Of a DNA stretch of 35,555 bases, positions 8,317-17,366 are shown in pieces (positions within the stretch are counted from its first letter, which is position 1; each line of letters starts with the position of its first letter). Origin of the DNA: an uncultured Granulosicoccaceae bacterium (lineage in GTDB: Bacteria; Pseudomonadota; Gammaproteobacteria; Granulosicoccales; Granulosicoccaceae). Below the pieces are notes generated by a model. The model did not search any database, had not been told where the DNA came from, and saw only the letters and a program-made list of their open reading frames with translations. The DNA is taken from contig CALIHW010000161.1 in the NCBI GenBank assembly GCA_938020525.1, positions 1-35,555 on the forward strand. The letters run 5' to 3'. Both the position numbers and the translations under genes were made by a program.

Positions 8317-8809
8317 TGTCATATCTCCTATATATTTCGAACTTCTTCGTAATTCCACTTCGAGTAATGAATATATCACCGAAAAAATAGGTTTATGCCG
8401 GGCGTTACGATATTTTGTAATTGAGCGAAATGAGCGAAAAAAAGAAACACCCTGTGCCGCTGCCTACAATCGAATGTCTACAAATGAAAAAAAGGGCTAT
8501 CCCCTTATATTTTCAAGGAATTTTTATTTTGGATTATGTCTGAATAACGGCAATAAAATCAGCTCCGAGCAAGATTTTGCTTCCGCTCTGCCGTTACCGA
8601 ATTTTACATTGATAGATTTTCTCTCCCTCCCTGGACTTAAAAAAGCTTAACGCCCACCGTGGATGCAACACTATTACACGATTCAGGTTCTTCATAGTAC
8701 CCAATTAGTAGAAGGCAGACTGTACTACACTGAACAAACATCAGTCCCAAAAGAAGCAGCTTGCATAAAAATCACAAGCTGCACCCGATTACCCGGCTAA
8801 CAACAGCAT
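8317..8809. other. AT-rich intergenic region, no gene supported
   Basis: About 490 bases between the YegP-like promoter side and the end of the HtrA-like gene. It is noticeably AT-rich around 8380-8620. A plus-strand open frame (8246-8650) crosses it but overlaps the YegP-like gene antisense, has no ribosome-binding site and no recognisable domain. The right end holds a terminator hairpin for the HtrA-like gene. Confidence 0.45.
8745..8782 (-). terminator. Terminator hairpin after the HtrA-like gene
   Basis: Read on the minus strand, GCAGCTTG at 8782-8775 and CAAGCTGC at 8763-8756 form a perfect 8-pair stem with an 11-base loop, followed by TTCTTTT. It begins 28 bases past the stop codon. 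Confidence 0.7.
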
Positions 8810-9931
8810 CTACTCTTCTGCTTGAGTGAGCTTTGTTTCTGCCTCCTCTTTATCACCTTGCAGTTTGAGCCATTTATAACGATCCACTGTATCAACAGGC
8901 ACATTAGCGAATTTATCATCGCGCAATACAAGCAGATGAATTTTGTCACCTGGTTTATATTCAGTCCAGATACGGGAATACATTTCCTTTAGGCTAGCAA
9001 CTTGTGTCTGATTGACAGCAATAATCTTGTCACCGGCTTTGATTCCAGAATCCGAGGCTGGTGCATCCTGATAGACAGCACCAACTTTTATTCCGTCTTT
9101 GGTATCTTTTGTTTCCATACCAAGCCATGGCTTAACTGATGACTTACTCCTACCGGTAGTTAGCAGCTCACCCATAACGTCTTTCAGTGCATCTATCGGG
9201 ATAAATATATTTCCCGGCACGCGAACCTTCGGATCTATATCGATATCAATCGATACCAGAGAACCGATGCCAAGTAACTCTGCCTTGGCAGACAACAATG
9301 CGGCTCCACTAAACTCTGTGCTTGGTGGATACGTGTGTATAGCATTGTCCAACATATACTCCCACCCGGCAGTAAATGGCTTAACTTTTCCTACCGTTAC
9401 AGATTTAGCACCTTGCTCACCAGATGCTGGAAGAATCAACACTTTCTGTTCATTTTTTACCTCAGATGAATTACCCAACTGCAAAGCATGAGTAGAGCGG
9501 AAATTTTTAGGCCGTAACAAACCAAGACCAATGCTGTCATCGTATGCAATGATTTCAGCTTCATCTGTTATACCATTGGCGAATGTTACAGACACGGTTT
9601 CCGCTTCGGCAATAATATAACCGGCCGTTGCGATTAACCCATCTGAATCAATCACAACACCACTACCTTTGCGATCCGTACCAAATGTTGATCCGGTCCT
9701 GGCCCCCTCTCGAATACTTGCCTCAACGGTAACAACAGCCTGCATAATTTGCTGTACTGGATCATTCACCGCCGGCAACGCGCTCGCAATTTCCGGTTCA
9801 GCTATATCATAGTGGTATGAAAAGGGATCAAGTGATGGATCAGCTATCGCAGCCGATGCACAACATAATGAAGCAACAAACAAAGTTTGTTTGAACCTTG
9901 CAACGATGCGTAGTGCGTGAGATATGAGCAT
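8810..9931 (-). CDS. HtrA/DegP-like secreted protein, likely catalytically dead
   Basis: A 373-residue protein with a signal peptide (to about Ala30), a trypsin-like domain at about 58-255 and one PDZ domain at about 268-345. The framework is that of HtrA: KGSGVVIDSDGLIATAG corresponds to the strand leading to the catalytic His, and the stretch through IAYDDSIGLGLL to the catalytic Asp. But the triad looks broken: Tyr105 stands where His is expected (NNHV region), Gly135 where Asp is expected (DLALL region); Ser208 in EFSGAAL may remain although GNSGGPL is not conserved. I infer a pseudoprotease, perhaps a chaperone or scaffold in the periplasm. The frame is intact and has its own terminator, so it is not a decayed gene. 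The start ATG at 9931 has no strong ribosome-binding site. Confidence 0.85.
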   Translation of the reverse strand: MLISHALRIVARFKQTLFVASLCCASAAIADPSLDPFSYHYDIAEPEIASALPAVNDPVQQIMQAVVTVEASIREGARTGSTFGTDRKGSGVVIDSDGLIATAGYIIAEAETVSVTFANGITDEAEIIAYDDSIGLGLLRPKNFRSTHALQLGNSSEVKNEQKVLILPASGEQGAKSVTVGKVKPFTAGWEYMLDNAIHTYPPSTEFSGAALLSAKAELLGIGSLVSIDIDIDPKVRVPGNIFIPIDALKDVMGELLTTGRSKSSVKPWLGMETKDTKDGIKVGAVYQDAPASDSGIKAGDKIIAVNQTQVASLKEMYSRIWTEYKPGDKIHLLVLRDDKFANVPVDTVDRYKWLKLQGDKEEAETKLTQAEE

Positions 9932-10121
9932 AACCGGTACCCGATTGCCAAGTGCAAAATTGCCAGGGTGTAAATTAGAGTGCAGACTTGCAGCCTGTTA
10001 CCGGTAGTAGCAGTCAATGTGCCATACAGGGTGCTTGAAGTACGCGAGTAATACGCTAATGCTGGATTTCCTTCGTTGCTGATTTCCTCTGGTGCTGATT
10101 ATTGAGAGACTCTTTACCCAT

Positions 10122-10155
10122 AAAAAAAGGGCCGCTAAATAGCGACCCCTCTTTG
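10122..10155 (-). terminator. Intrinsic terminator of the repeat-protein gene
   Basis: On the minus strand a GC-rich stem (GGGGTCGCT / AGCGGCCCT, with one wobble pair) around ATTT is followed by a run of seven T. It lies about 45 bases past the stop codon of the gene at 10195-11592. Confidence 0.88.
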
Positions 10156-10194
10156 TTTACTACAACCGAAGGCGTAGGCCTTCAATCATTCAGA

Positions 10195-11592
10195 CTATCG
10201 CTGAACACCCAATTTCTTAAGTGTTTCAGTAGTCAAACCACCTACAGCAAGACCACGTGACTGTTGGAATCGCTTAACAGCAGACATAGTCTGACGACCC
10301 ATTACACCATCAATAGGACCTGGGTTGTAACCAGCACGATCCAGTGCACGTTGCACGTCCTGGATAGTGTTCAGATTAACATTGGTTTCACAGATAACTG
10401 ATCTCCACTCAAGACGCTCCGGAGAAACCTGAACACGACGTGTAACAGTGTCTGTAACCGCTGGAATTGCTGTACGCATTTCACGTGCAGGCTCTACAAT
10501 TCGACGAACCTTTTTAGTTTCGTACTTTGCAGGGATCTCTACGCGACGTACTGATGGTGGAGTCTTAACAACCTTGCGGGAAACAGTACCATACTTGGCA
10601 GGAGTTTCCTGAAGGCAGATTACATTACCCGTTGCAGTACCTGCGCTACGAGCATCAGCAGAACCTTTTGCAACCCAAGTGTGAGCGCCACCAGTTTCCA
10701 TAATACGCTTAGTCACGTTGTCATACTTTGCTGGAGTTGCAACACGAGTTTCCTGCGCATCAGCTACAAGCTTACGAACACGGATAGTTTCATAACGTGC
10801 AGGAGTTTCAGTCATTCTGGTAGTGGCTGGAGTCTTAAGTACGCGCTTGGTTACAGTCTTATAGACTGCTGGCACTTCAACCAGACACATTACTTCACCA
10901 GTACCGTTGTCAATCTTCTCAACCGCACCACGACCAGGCTTCCACATTGTCTTCGCGTCTTCAACCATTACGCGCTCTGAAGCTGTTTCATATACTGCAG
11001 GAACTTCAACCAGCTGGCGAGAAGCAGGAGCAACCATTACACGCTGTTCTGCCCACTCGTATTTAGCAGGAGTCAATTTGATTTGTTCTGAAGCTTCAGA
11101 AACAAGAACACGCTCTGTCACGGTCTTGTAAGTAGGGGCTTCGAAATGCTCGCTGAAGCACTGACCTGCTTGTGCACGGTCAACAGCAGCACCGGCAGCG
11201 CGAGCCATTGAGACCAACTGAGAGTCAGCACCGATGTTGCTGCCAGCAGTACTCATAACCCAACGAGAAGACGCTGGAGAAATTTCGTAACGCTCTGTAG
11301 CAGTACCGAAAGTGGCAGGGATAACCTTAAGGTCACTGCCAGCTTCGCTTACCATTACTCGCTCTTCAACAGTTTCGAATTTAGCAGGAATGATTTTTAC
11401 TTGCTCGCTTGCTTCTTTAACCACAAGTGTTGAAGACTCAGTGCGATACTTTGCAGGAATAACAACCTGCGCGTAACATTCACCAGGCTTGGCATTAGGA
11501 AGAACATCACCCATGTTGTTTTGAGCGATACCCACGCTTGAAGTGCTTACAAAAGCACCCAGTACAGCTAATTTGAATAACTTTTTGTTCAT
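10195..11592 (-). CDS. Secreted 12-repeat protein with peptidoglycan-binding domain
   Basis: A 465-residue secreted protein: signal peptide to about residue 23, a long repeat region (about 39-401), and a C-terminal PG_binding_1 domain at about 405-463 (DVQRALDRAGYNPGPIDGVMG, then TMSAVKRFQQ). The repeat region holds twelve units of about 23 residues with the pattern PA.Y.T...RV.V..A, presumably beta-rich. They are arranged in four blocks of three. Each block opens with a Cys (39, 145, 236, 326) and its third unit ends near a Trp (111, 217, 306, 396); a last Cys401 closes the array. The C-terminal domain should anchor it to cell wall, making a periplasmic or outer-membrane-associated structural protein. 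I do not know a named function. ATG 11592 follows GGAAAT; the gene has its own terminator and stands alone. Confidence 0.85.
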   Translation of the reverse strand: MNKKLFKLAVLGAFVSTSSVGIAQNNMGDVLPNAKPGECYAQVVIPAKYRTESSTLVVKEASEQVKIIPAKFETVEERVMVSEAGSDLKVIPATFGTATERYEISPASSRWVMSTAGSNIGADSQLVSMARAAGAAVDRAQAGQCFSEHFEAPTYKTVTERVLVSEASEQIKLTPAKYEWAEQRVMVAPASRQLVEVPAVYETASERVMVEDAKTMWKPGRGAVEKIDNGTGEVMCLVEVPAVYKTVTKRVLKTPATTRMTETPARYETIRVRKLVADAQETRVATPAKYDNVTKRIMETGGAHTWVAKGSADARSAGTATGNVICLQETPAKYGTVSRKVVKTPPSVRRVEIPAKYETKKVRRIVEPAREMRTAIPAVTDTVTRRVQVSPERLEWRSVICETNVNLNTIQDVQRALDRAGYNPGPIDGVMGRQTMSAVKRFQQSRGLAVGGLTTETLKKLGVQR

Positions 11593-11965
11593 TATCTATT
11601 TCCGATTTAACTTAGGATTTCAACTTGCCAGAGGTTAAGACAGTACATGGATACCGCTCACTGCCGTAGCAGCTAGCTACGTCCCTGAAACTGGCGCCGG
11701 TACAAGCTAATGCAACGGTTATGCATATTAGTGACCACCAAAAACAATCCTTGAAACAAGAGTGCGCTTATCGGTTAAAAAGCAACATTTAACGAGCTTA
11801 TTCAATAACTTACAGATGTAAAAAAGTGTGTATGCTATTCATAACACTTCAATATATGCAAACTATTGGTAATAGACAGACCAATGACACGTCAGACTTC
11901 ATGCTAATCAACCACCTGTCGTCAAGATAAAGGCAATAGATCCGCCAGAGTTTCTAAACTTCCTA
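11593..11965. other. Divergent intergenic region
   Basis: This 373-base region separates the repeat-protein gene (minus) from the DUF4403 gene (plus) and must hold promoters for both. It contains the inverted repeat CGTAGC-AGCTA-GCTACG at 11665-11681, and an AT-rich part near 11815-11865 that could hold promoter elements. I see no small gene or RNA. Confidence 0.45.
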
Positions 11966-13486
11966 ATGAATCAAAAACTCGACTTTTTAAAATTTCTGAT
12001 TATCACGATAGTTCTGCTTGTGATCGTCGCATCCGGGTGGGGGTTGCTGTCGCTGCAATCGCAGAATCGCCAGTTATCCGTGAAACCTGAGCTTGCCTAT
12101 TCAAACCTCACACTCGAACCCATACAAAGCAACATCGGCTTACACACAAGACTCCCCTACCGTTCATTAATAAGTGCCGCCGAACAGGTAACAGAAGAAA
12201 CGCAGTACGGCAGCGGAGAGAAACAAAGCTGCAAGAGAGTACTTGGCGCTAAGGTATGCGCTACCTTGCAATGGCAATATTCAATTCGAAGAGATGGCGA
12301 CATAGAGATTGAGCCAAAGGATGATCGACTGCAGCTCAGACTTCCAATTAGTTTTGCCGGTGTCGTAAGCGTCGACGGACGCGGCGGCAAATTGCTTGGC
12401 TTGAGAAACAAGGAAATCGACGGCAAACTCGAATTGATCGCAGATCTTGATTTTGCCATTGGCAAAGACTGGTGTCCCAAACTGGATAGCGACGTTAACT
12501 ATCGATGGCGGTCTGACCCAAAAATCACATTGATAGGCTCAATTCGCATCAACCTGCGAAAATCAGTAGATAAGGCACTGCAAAGAAAACTCCGTGACCT
12601 GAAGACCCGGCTCAATGATGTAATTGATTGCACGGAATTCAGAAAAATCGTTCAACGCCAGTGGCACACTCACAGTCTTGATATCGATCTGAATGCTAAT
12701 TCCACCAGCCAACTGTTAGTCACACCAGTCGCAGCATCAGTTTCTAAAGTAGGGATGCTGAAGGATCACGTGAGCGTGGCGTTTGATCTCAACGCAATAG
12801 TTAAAATGCGACAGCCAGATCTGACTATCGCCACAGATCCACTTCAAAAAGCGCAGACTCAAAGTGATTTCAATCTACCGGATCTGATCCCGCATACCCG
12901 GACGCCAGGCACAGTGGAGTTCAGCCTGTTGATGGAAGTTCCCTACCCGCTGCTGCGTGAGAGGCTAGCCGGCAAGACAGTTGGTGAAACCTACGCTTCG
13001 GGCGATTCCCATTCTCTAACCGTAACATCGCTAGATCTGTACCCGGCAGAGCAGTTGTTGATTATCGATGTCGGGTTCAGAGCCGATGCTTTCGGGTCAC
13101 TGTTTAACACTACCGGTAATGTCTATATCAGCGCACGTCCTGTTGCAGATCCTGCTAACAACCAACTAATTCTCGAGGAATTGCAACTGACTCGTAGCAT
13201 CGACAGTAAACTAATGACTGCCGTCACAACTGTACTCAGGCATCAATTGATATCGGCATTACAAGAGGCCTCTGTTATCGATCTCCAACCTTCAATGGCC
13301 AAAATAGAATCGTCAATTGAAGCCGCACTTTCGAACCCTGAGAAAACAGCCGGTATCGAAGTAAATGTCGAGTCACCGGAAGTAAGATTAATGGCCTTGA
13401 ACCCACAGGCAAATGGCCTGGCCGCCATTGTTCATCTATCTACCAGGCTACAGGCCAAAGTGCCGGAAGATGTACTGATTCGCTAA
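11966..13486 (+). CDS. DUF4403 family membrane-anchored protein
   Basis: A 506-residue protein with one N-terminal transmembrane segment (about residues 10-30) and a large extracytoplasmic part. Features matching DUF4403 are TRLPYRSLISAAEQV near residue 61, LQWQYSIRRDGDIEI near 100, and alternating strands with conserved RLPISFAGVVSVDG and FDLNAIVKM. This family is thought to fold like the TULIP/BPI lipid-binding proteins, but no role has been shown. Two Cys in the first third (KSCKRVLGAKVC-type spacing) could form a disulfide. I infer an inner-membrane-anchored periplasmic lipid-handling protein with low certainty. uvrD begins 58 bases downstream on the same strand, possibly cotranscribed. 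Confidence 0.72.
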   Translation: MNQKLDFLKFLIITIVLLVIVASGWGLLSLQSQNRQLSVKPELAYSNLTLEPIQSNIGLHTRLPYRSLISAAEQVTEETQYGSGEKQSCKRVLGAKVCATLQWQYSIRRDGDIEIEPKDDRLQLRLPISFAGVVSVDGRGGKLLGLRNKEIDGKLELIADLDFAIGKDWCPKLDSDVNYRWRSDPKITLIGSIRINLRKSVDKALQRKLRDLKTRLNDVIDCTEFRKIVQRQWHTHSLDIDLNANSTSQLLVTPVAASVSKVGMLKDHVSVAFDLNAIVKMRQPDLTIATDPLQKAQTQSDFNLPDLIPHTRTPGTVEFSLLMEVPYPLLRERLAGKTVGETYASGDSHSLTVTSLDLYPAEQLLIIDVGFRADAFGSLFNTTGNVYISARPVADPANNQLILEELQLTRSIDSKLMTAVTTVLRHQLISALQEASVIDLQPSMAKIESSIEAALSNPEKTAGIEVNVESPEVRLMALNPQANGLAAIVHLSTRLQAKVPEDVLIR

Positions 13487-13544
13487 CACTGCCGATCAAT
13501 TTATTGATCAAACCGTTCGAGTCGCATCTGATAAAATGCCGTTC

Positions 13545-15725
13545 ATGGATGTCTCTCACATACTCGATTCTCTTAATACCGAACAACGCGAAGCAGTCAC
13601 CGCTCCACCAGGCCCGCTTTTAATTCAGGCCGGTGCCGGTAGCGGTAAGACGCGCGTGCTGACGCATCGTATTGCGTGGCTGCATCAGGTAGAGCAAGTT
13701 TCACCATTCGGTATCCTCGCAGTCACCTTCACTAACAAGGCTGCAGGTGAAATGCGGGCCCGAATCGAGGAGCTCCTGGGTACGTCGGTCGGGCCGATGT
13801 GGATTGGCACTTTCCACGGGTTGTCACATCGATTTCTTCGCATGCACTGGAAAGAGGCAAAGTTACCTCAGACATTTCAGATTCTCGATTCAGAAGATCA
13901 GCGTCGAATGGTACAACGCGCCATCCGCAGCCTCGACCTTGATGAATCGCGATGGCCGCCACGCAATGCCATGTGGTACATCAACAATAAGAAAGATGAC
14001 GGCCTGCGTCCGGAACATATTCGCGACGACGACGATCCGACTGAACAACAGATGATCCGTATCTACAAGGCCTACGAGACTGCGTGCCAGTTGGCCGGTG
14101 CAGTCGATTTTGCCGAGTTGCTATTACGCGCACTTGAGACCCTGCGCGACAACGAAGAGCTGCTTAAGCACTACCAGAGTCGCTTTCAGCATTTACTCGT
14201 TGATGAATTTCAGGACACAAACTCTATTCAGTACGCCTGGCTGCAACTTCTCGCAGGAGATTCCGGGAATATATTCGCAGTAGGTGATGACGATCAATCT
14301 ATCTATGGCTGGCGTGGGGCAAAAGTAGAGAACATTCTCAATTTTCAGGACCACTTCGCCAATACCAAAGTGATCCGGCTGGAACGTAACTATCGCTCCA
14401 CAGGCAATATTCTTAATGCTGCCAATGCTTTGATCGAATTCAATGAAGATCGACTAGGCAAAAATCTCTGGACTGATATTGGCGATGGTGATCCGATTAC
14501 TTTCTACAGCGCGCACAATGAGGGCGACGAAGCACGGTTTATTATTGAGAGGATTCTCGAACATGTTCACAACGGTGGAACTCGTTCGGAGACGGCTATT
14601 TTATACCGTTCAAATGCGCAGTCACGTGCACTGGAAGAAGAACTTGTCAGAAGCGGTATCAAATATCGGGTATACGGCGGGTTGCGCTTCTTCGAACGAA
14701 TGGAAATCAAAGACGCACTTGCCTACCTGCGGCTAATCAGTTTGTCTGACGATGATGTCTCTTTTGAACGTGTCGTCAATCAGCCAACCAGGGGCATCGG
14801 TGAAAAGACACTGTCGCAGATACGCACTGTCGCCACCGAAGCCAATGTATCACTGTGGCACGCTTGTGCAGAGATTCTCACAGCTAATGGCTTAAAGGGT
14901 CGTGCGGCAACAGCTGTCAGTGGATTTATGAAGCTGGTTATGCAGATGCGTAAAGCTACAGAAGGCATGTCGCTCGATAAAATGATCGAGCACGTAATCC
15001 AACACAGCGGACTACTCGATCACTATAAAAAGGATCGTACAGACAAAGGCGAGCAGCGGGTGGAAAACCTGCAGGAGCTTATCGGTGCTGGTATAGACCC
15101 GCCGGATCTTCCTGAGGACATGCCGGATATGACAGTACTCGATGCTTTTCTTTCCAATGCGGCGTTGGAAGCTGGGGAGCAACAGGGGGATGAATGGGAA
15201 GACTGTGTACAACTAATGACAATGCACTCAGCCAAAGGTCTTGAGTTTCCACTGGTCTTTATCACCGGTATGGAACAGGGTCTTTTCCCGAGTAAGCGCT
15301 CCATAGAAGAGTCCGGTAAAGTTGAAGAAGAGCGACGTCTTTGTTACGTTGGTATCACGCGTGCCGAGAAAAAGCTCTACCTGAGTATGGCTGAACATCG
15401 CAGACTATACGGTCGTGATCATTTCAATACGCCGTCCAAATTCATATCAGAAATTCCTGCAGAGCTAGTACAGGAAGTACGACCACGTATGCATGTTAGC
15501 CGGCCGATGGCATCAACACCAGCACGTCGCAGTGCACTCCGGGAAGATAACCAAACTGGCTTAACTGTCGGTCAGAGAGTGCGCCATTCAAAATTCGGTG
15601 AAGGTGTTGTTACCGACTACGAGGGCCAGGGGTCCCATGCCCGGGTCTACGTGAACTTTGAAGAAGTCGGCAACAAATGGCTGGTAATGGCTTACGCTAA
15701 TCTTGAGGTACTAAATGTTGCCTGA
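13545..15725 (+). CDS. uvrD: DNA helicase II (UvrD/Rep superfamily 1)
   Basis: A 726-residue superfamily 1 helicase, 3'-5' translocating, acting in nucleotide excision repair and mismatch repair. Visible motifs: Walker A AGAGSGKT at about 30-37, motif Ia AVTFTNKAAGEM, motif II DEFQDTN at about 219, motif III GDDDQSIYGWRGA, motif IV RLERNYRS, motif V MTMHSAKGLEFP and motif VI RLCYVGITRAEKKLY. The C-terminus has the VGQRVRHSKFGEGVV Tudor-like segment that binds RNA polymerase in UvrD. Length matches E. coli UvrD (720). I choose ATG 13545 because MDVSHILDSLN aligns with the E. coli N-terminus; an ATG at 13536 adds three residues. I find no LexA box of the CTGT-N8-ACAG type upstream. Confidence 0.97.
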   Translation: MDVSHILDSLNTEQREAVTAPPGPLLIQAGAGSGKTRVLTHRIAWLHQVEQVSPFGILAVTFTNKAAGEMRARIEELLGTSVGPMWIGTFHGLSHRFLRMHWKEAKLPQTFQILDSEDQRRMVQRAIRSLDLDESRWPPRNAMWYINNKKDDGLRPEHIRDDDDPTEQQMIRIYKAYETACQLAGAVDFAELLLRALETLRDNEELLKHYQSRFQHLLVDEFQDTNSIQYAWLQLLAGDSGNIFAVGDDDQSIYGWRGAKVENILNFQDHFANTKVIRLERNYRSTGNILNAANALIEFNEDRLGKNLWTDIGDGDPITFYSAHNEGDEARFIIERILEHVHNGGTRSETAILYRSNAQSRALEEELVRSGIKYRVYGGLRFFERMEIKDALAYLRLISLSDDDVSFERVVNQPTRGIGEKTLSQIRTVATEANVSLWHACAEILTANGLKGRAATAVSGFMKLVMQMRKATEGMSLDKMIEHVIQHSGLLDHYKKDRTDKGEQRVENLQELIGAGIDPPDLPEDMPDMTVLDAFLSNAALEAGEQQGDEWEDCVQLMTMHSAKGLEFPLVFITGMEQGLFPSKRSIEESGKVEEERRLCYVGITRAEKKLYLSMAEHRRLYGRDHFNTPSKFISEIPAELVQEVRPRMHVSRPMASTPARRSALREDNQTGLTVGQRVRHSKFGEGVVTDYEGQGSHARVYVNFEEVGNKWLVMAYANLEVLNVA

Positions 15726-15781
15726 CATGTCAGTGTGGTTGGAGTGATTCAGACTAACTCCTGTATGGTCTGAACGACTTA

Positions 15782-15829
15782 CCCCCTCCCCGGCGCTTAG
15801 ACGCCGACCCTCCCGCTGGGAGGGGTATC
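15782..15829. repeat. Palindromic repeat module 1, copy A
   Basis: CCCCTCCCCGGC, a short stem (CGGCG/CGCCG), CCGACCCTCCC and a hairpin CCCTCCC-GCT-GGGAGGG (15808-15824). The same module with a different inner loop is at 35487-35535. It lies between the convergent uvrD and oxidoreductase genes and might also end transcription. Confidence 0.75.
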
Positions 15830-15860
15830 AGTTGCGGATGTTTTCTAAATTCCGAACGAC

Positions 15861-15909
15861 ATTCTCCATCAGAGAATACAAAGCGTTTTTTGCCTTGCAA
15901 GAGGGTATC
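15861..15909. repeat. Palindromic repeat module 2, copy A
   Basis: ATTCTC-CATCA-GAGAAT, then ACAAAGCGTTTTTTGCCTTG and CAAGAGGGTATC. It matches 35401-35450 almost base for base in the same orientation, apart from the first hairpin loop and a C/T change in GCCTTG/GCTTTG. The stop of the oxidoreductase gene is 7 bases to the right. Confidence 0.8.
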
Positions 15910-15915
15910 TGACTA

Positions 15916-17229
15916 TTACAACTTATCACGCAATGAATAGTAGAACATACCGAGCTTCAACAATGGCGAGCGCAAAAAGGTACCACCCGGAAACGCCATA
16001 TGATCAACTGCTGACATTACATTGAAGCTATCGAGCTTGCCGACCATCGCTTCAGCACAGAGTTTTCCCGCCATTGTCGCCATACCGACACCATGGCCCG
16101 AATACCCCGATGATGAAATTACATTGGCACTTAGCTGCTTTATATAAGGCATCCGGTTCATGGTTATTGCCAGAGTCCCACCCCAGCCATAGTCCACAGT
16201 GACATTTTCCAGTTGTGGATATACATCCAGCATTGCACTGCGAACAAAAAATTTAATGTCTTCAGGAAACCGGTAACCATAACTTTCTCTGCCGCCAAAA
16301 AGCAGCCGGTTATCGTTGGATATTCTAAAATAATTCACTACAAACTTGGAATCAGCAACAGCCATATTTTCACGAATCAATGACTCAGCAAGATCTGTGT
16401 CTAGTGGTTCAGTCGCGATTATATAGTTATTGATCGGCATCACTGATGATGCCACCTGTCTATTTAGATCGCCCAGGTAGCCATTGCAGGCCAACAACAA
16501 TCTGCTGGCGCTAACATCACCTCGCTTTGTTTTTACAGTAACTTTTCTTGCAGTCTCCGTGTACTTTAAAACCTCTGTATTTTCATAAATCCGTACATTC
16601 TGCTTCACAGCTGCACCAGCATAACCGAATGCAAGCTTTAACGGATGCAGATGACCCGATCCGATGTCCACAGAACCTGAGTAATAAGCCACACTGGCCA
16701 GTCTTTCACGCACTTCACTTTGATCGGCAAAGGTTATTTGATCGTACTGATATTCTCGATTCAGCTTTGCAACATAAGCTTCAGTTTTCCGTGTAAATCC
16801 TCGTTTGTGATTTACATGCACAATACCGGGACGGTAATCACAATCAATATTGTGTTCATCAATTAAATCTTTTACGTGTTGTTTTGAAGCCTCTGCAAGA
16901 TCCCACAACGCCCGTGCCTGATCCAGCCCATATCGTTCTTCAAGCTCATCCTGTTCGAGCCGTTGTCCGCTACCTAGCTGACCACCATTACGACCGCTCG
17001 CACCCCAACCAATTCGATGTGCATCGAGAAGCACGACATCTACACCTGAGGCCACCAGTGTCAGCGCTGCAGAAAGGCCTGTGAAGCCTGCGCCAATGAT
17101 ACAAACATCACAGCTGACTGATTCAGCTAACGCCGGCTGGTGATCGAGTTCACTGCAACTTGTGGCGTACCAGGAGGGCGGATACCGGCCGGTTTGATCA
17201 TTGCTATATAGGAGATTATTTTTCAACAT
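15916..17229 (-). CDS. FAD-dependent amine oxidoreductase (PuuB/OrdL-like)
   Basis: A 437-residue DAO-family flavoprotein. The dinucleotide-binding motif GAGFTG is at residues 46-51 and is followed by the acidic LLDAH end of strand 2; GWGASGRNGGQ near 75 is the second FAD contact typical of the gamma-glutamylputrescine oxidase and glycine oxidase branch; the C-terminal SSGYSGHGVGMATMAGKL is the third. These enzymes oxidise a secondary or primary amine with oxygen. PuuB-type activity on gamma-glutamylputrescine is the best guess, but no other puu gene is in the window. The ATG at 17229 is preceded by AGG at too short a distance. It converges on uvrD. Confidence 0.88.
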   Translation of the reverse strand: MLKNNLLYSNDQTGRYPPSWYATSCSELDHQPALAESVSCDVCIIGAGFTGLSAALTLVASGVDVVLLDAHRIGWGASGRNGGQLGSGQRLEQDELEERYGLDQARALWDLAEASKQHVKDLIDEHNIDCDYRPGIVHVNHKRGFTRKTEAYVAKLNREYQYDQITFADQSEVRERLASVAYYSGSVDIGSGHLHPLKLAFGYAGAAVKQNVRIYENTEVLKYTETARKVTVKTKRGDVSASRLLLACNGYLGDLNRQVASSVMPINNYIIATEPLDTDLAESLIRENMAVADSKFVVNYFRISNDNRLLFGGRESYGYRFPEDIKFFVRSAMLDVYPQLENVTVDYGWGGTLAITMNRMPYIKQLSANVISSSGYSGHGVGMATMAGKLCAEAMVGKLDSFNVMSAVDHMAFPGGTFLRSPLLKLGMFYYSLRDKL

Positions 17230-17366
17230 CCTGAGATATACACATTCACACGGTAGTCTCAGTCTAACAGTGTGTTGAAGAGATGCTGATTTTCAGAGCA
17301 GCGACTTGGGAGCTATCGATAGCCCGCAATCTGGCAGGCACAGCCGCGCGAGCTATTACCGAGAGG

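Noticed and set aside
8246..8650. Plus-strand open frame of 134 codons
   Set aside because: Overlaps the YegP-like gene in antisense for a third of its length; no ribosome-binding site; the rest is AT-rich intergenic DNA.
13487..13544. LexA box or other SOS site before uvrD
   Set aside because: Only a GATCAA-TTTA-TTGATC dyad is present; no CTGT-N8-ACAG pattern was found.
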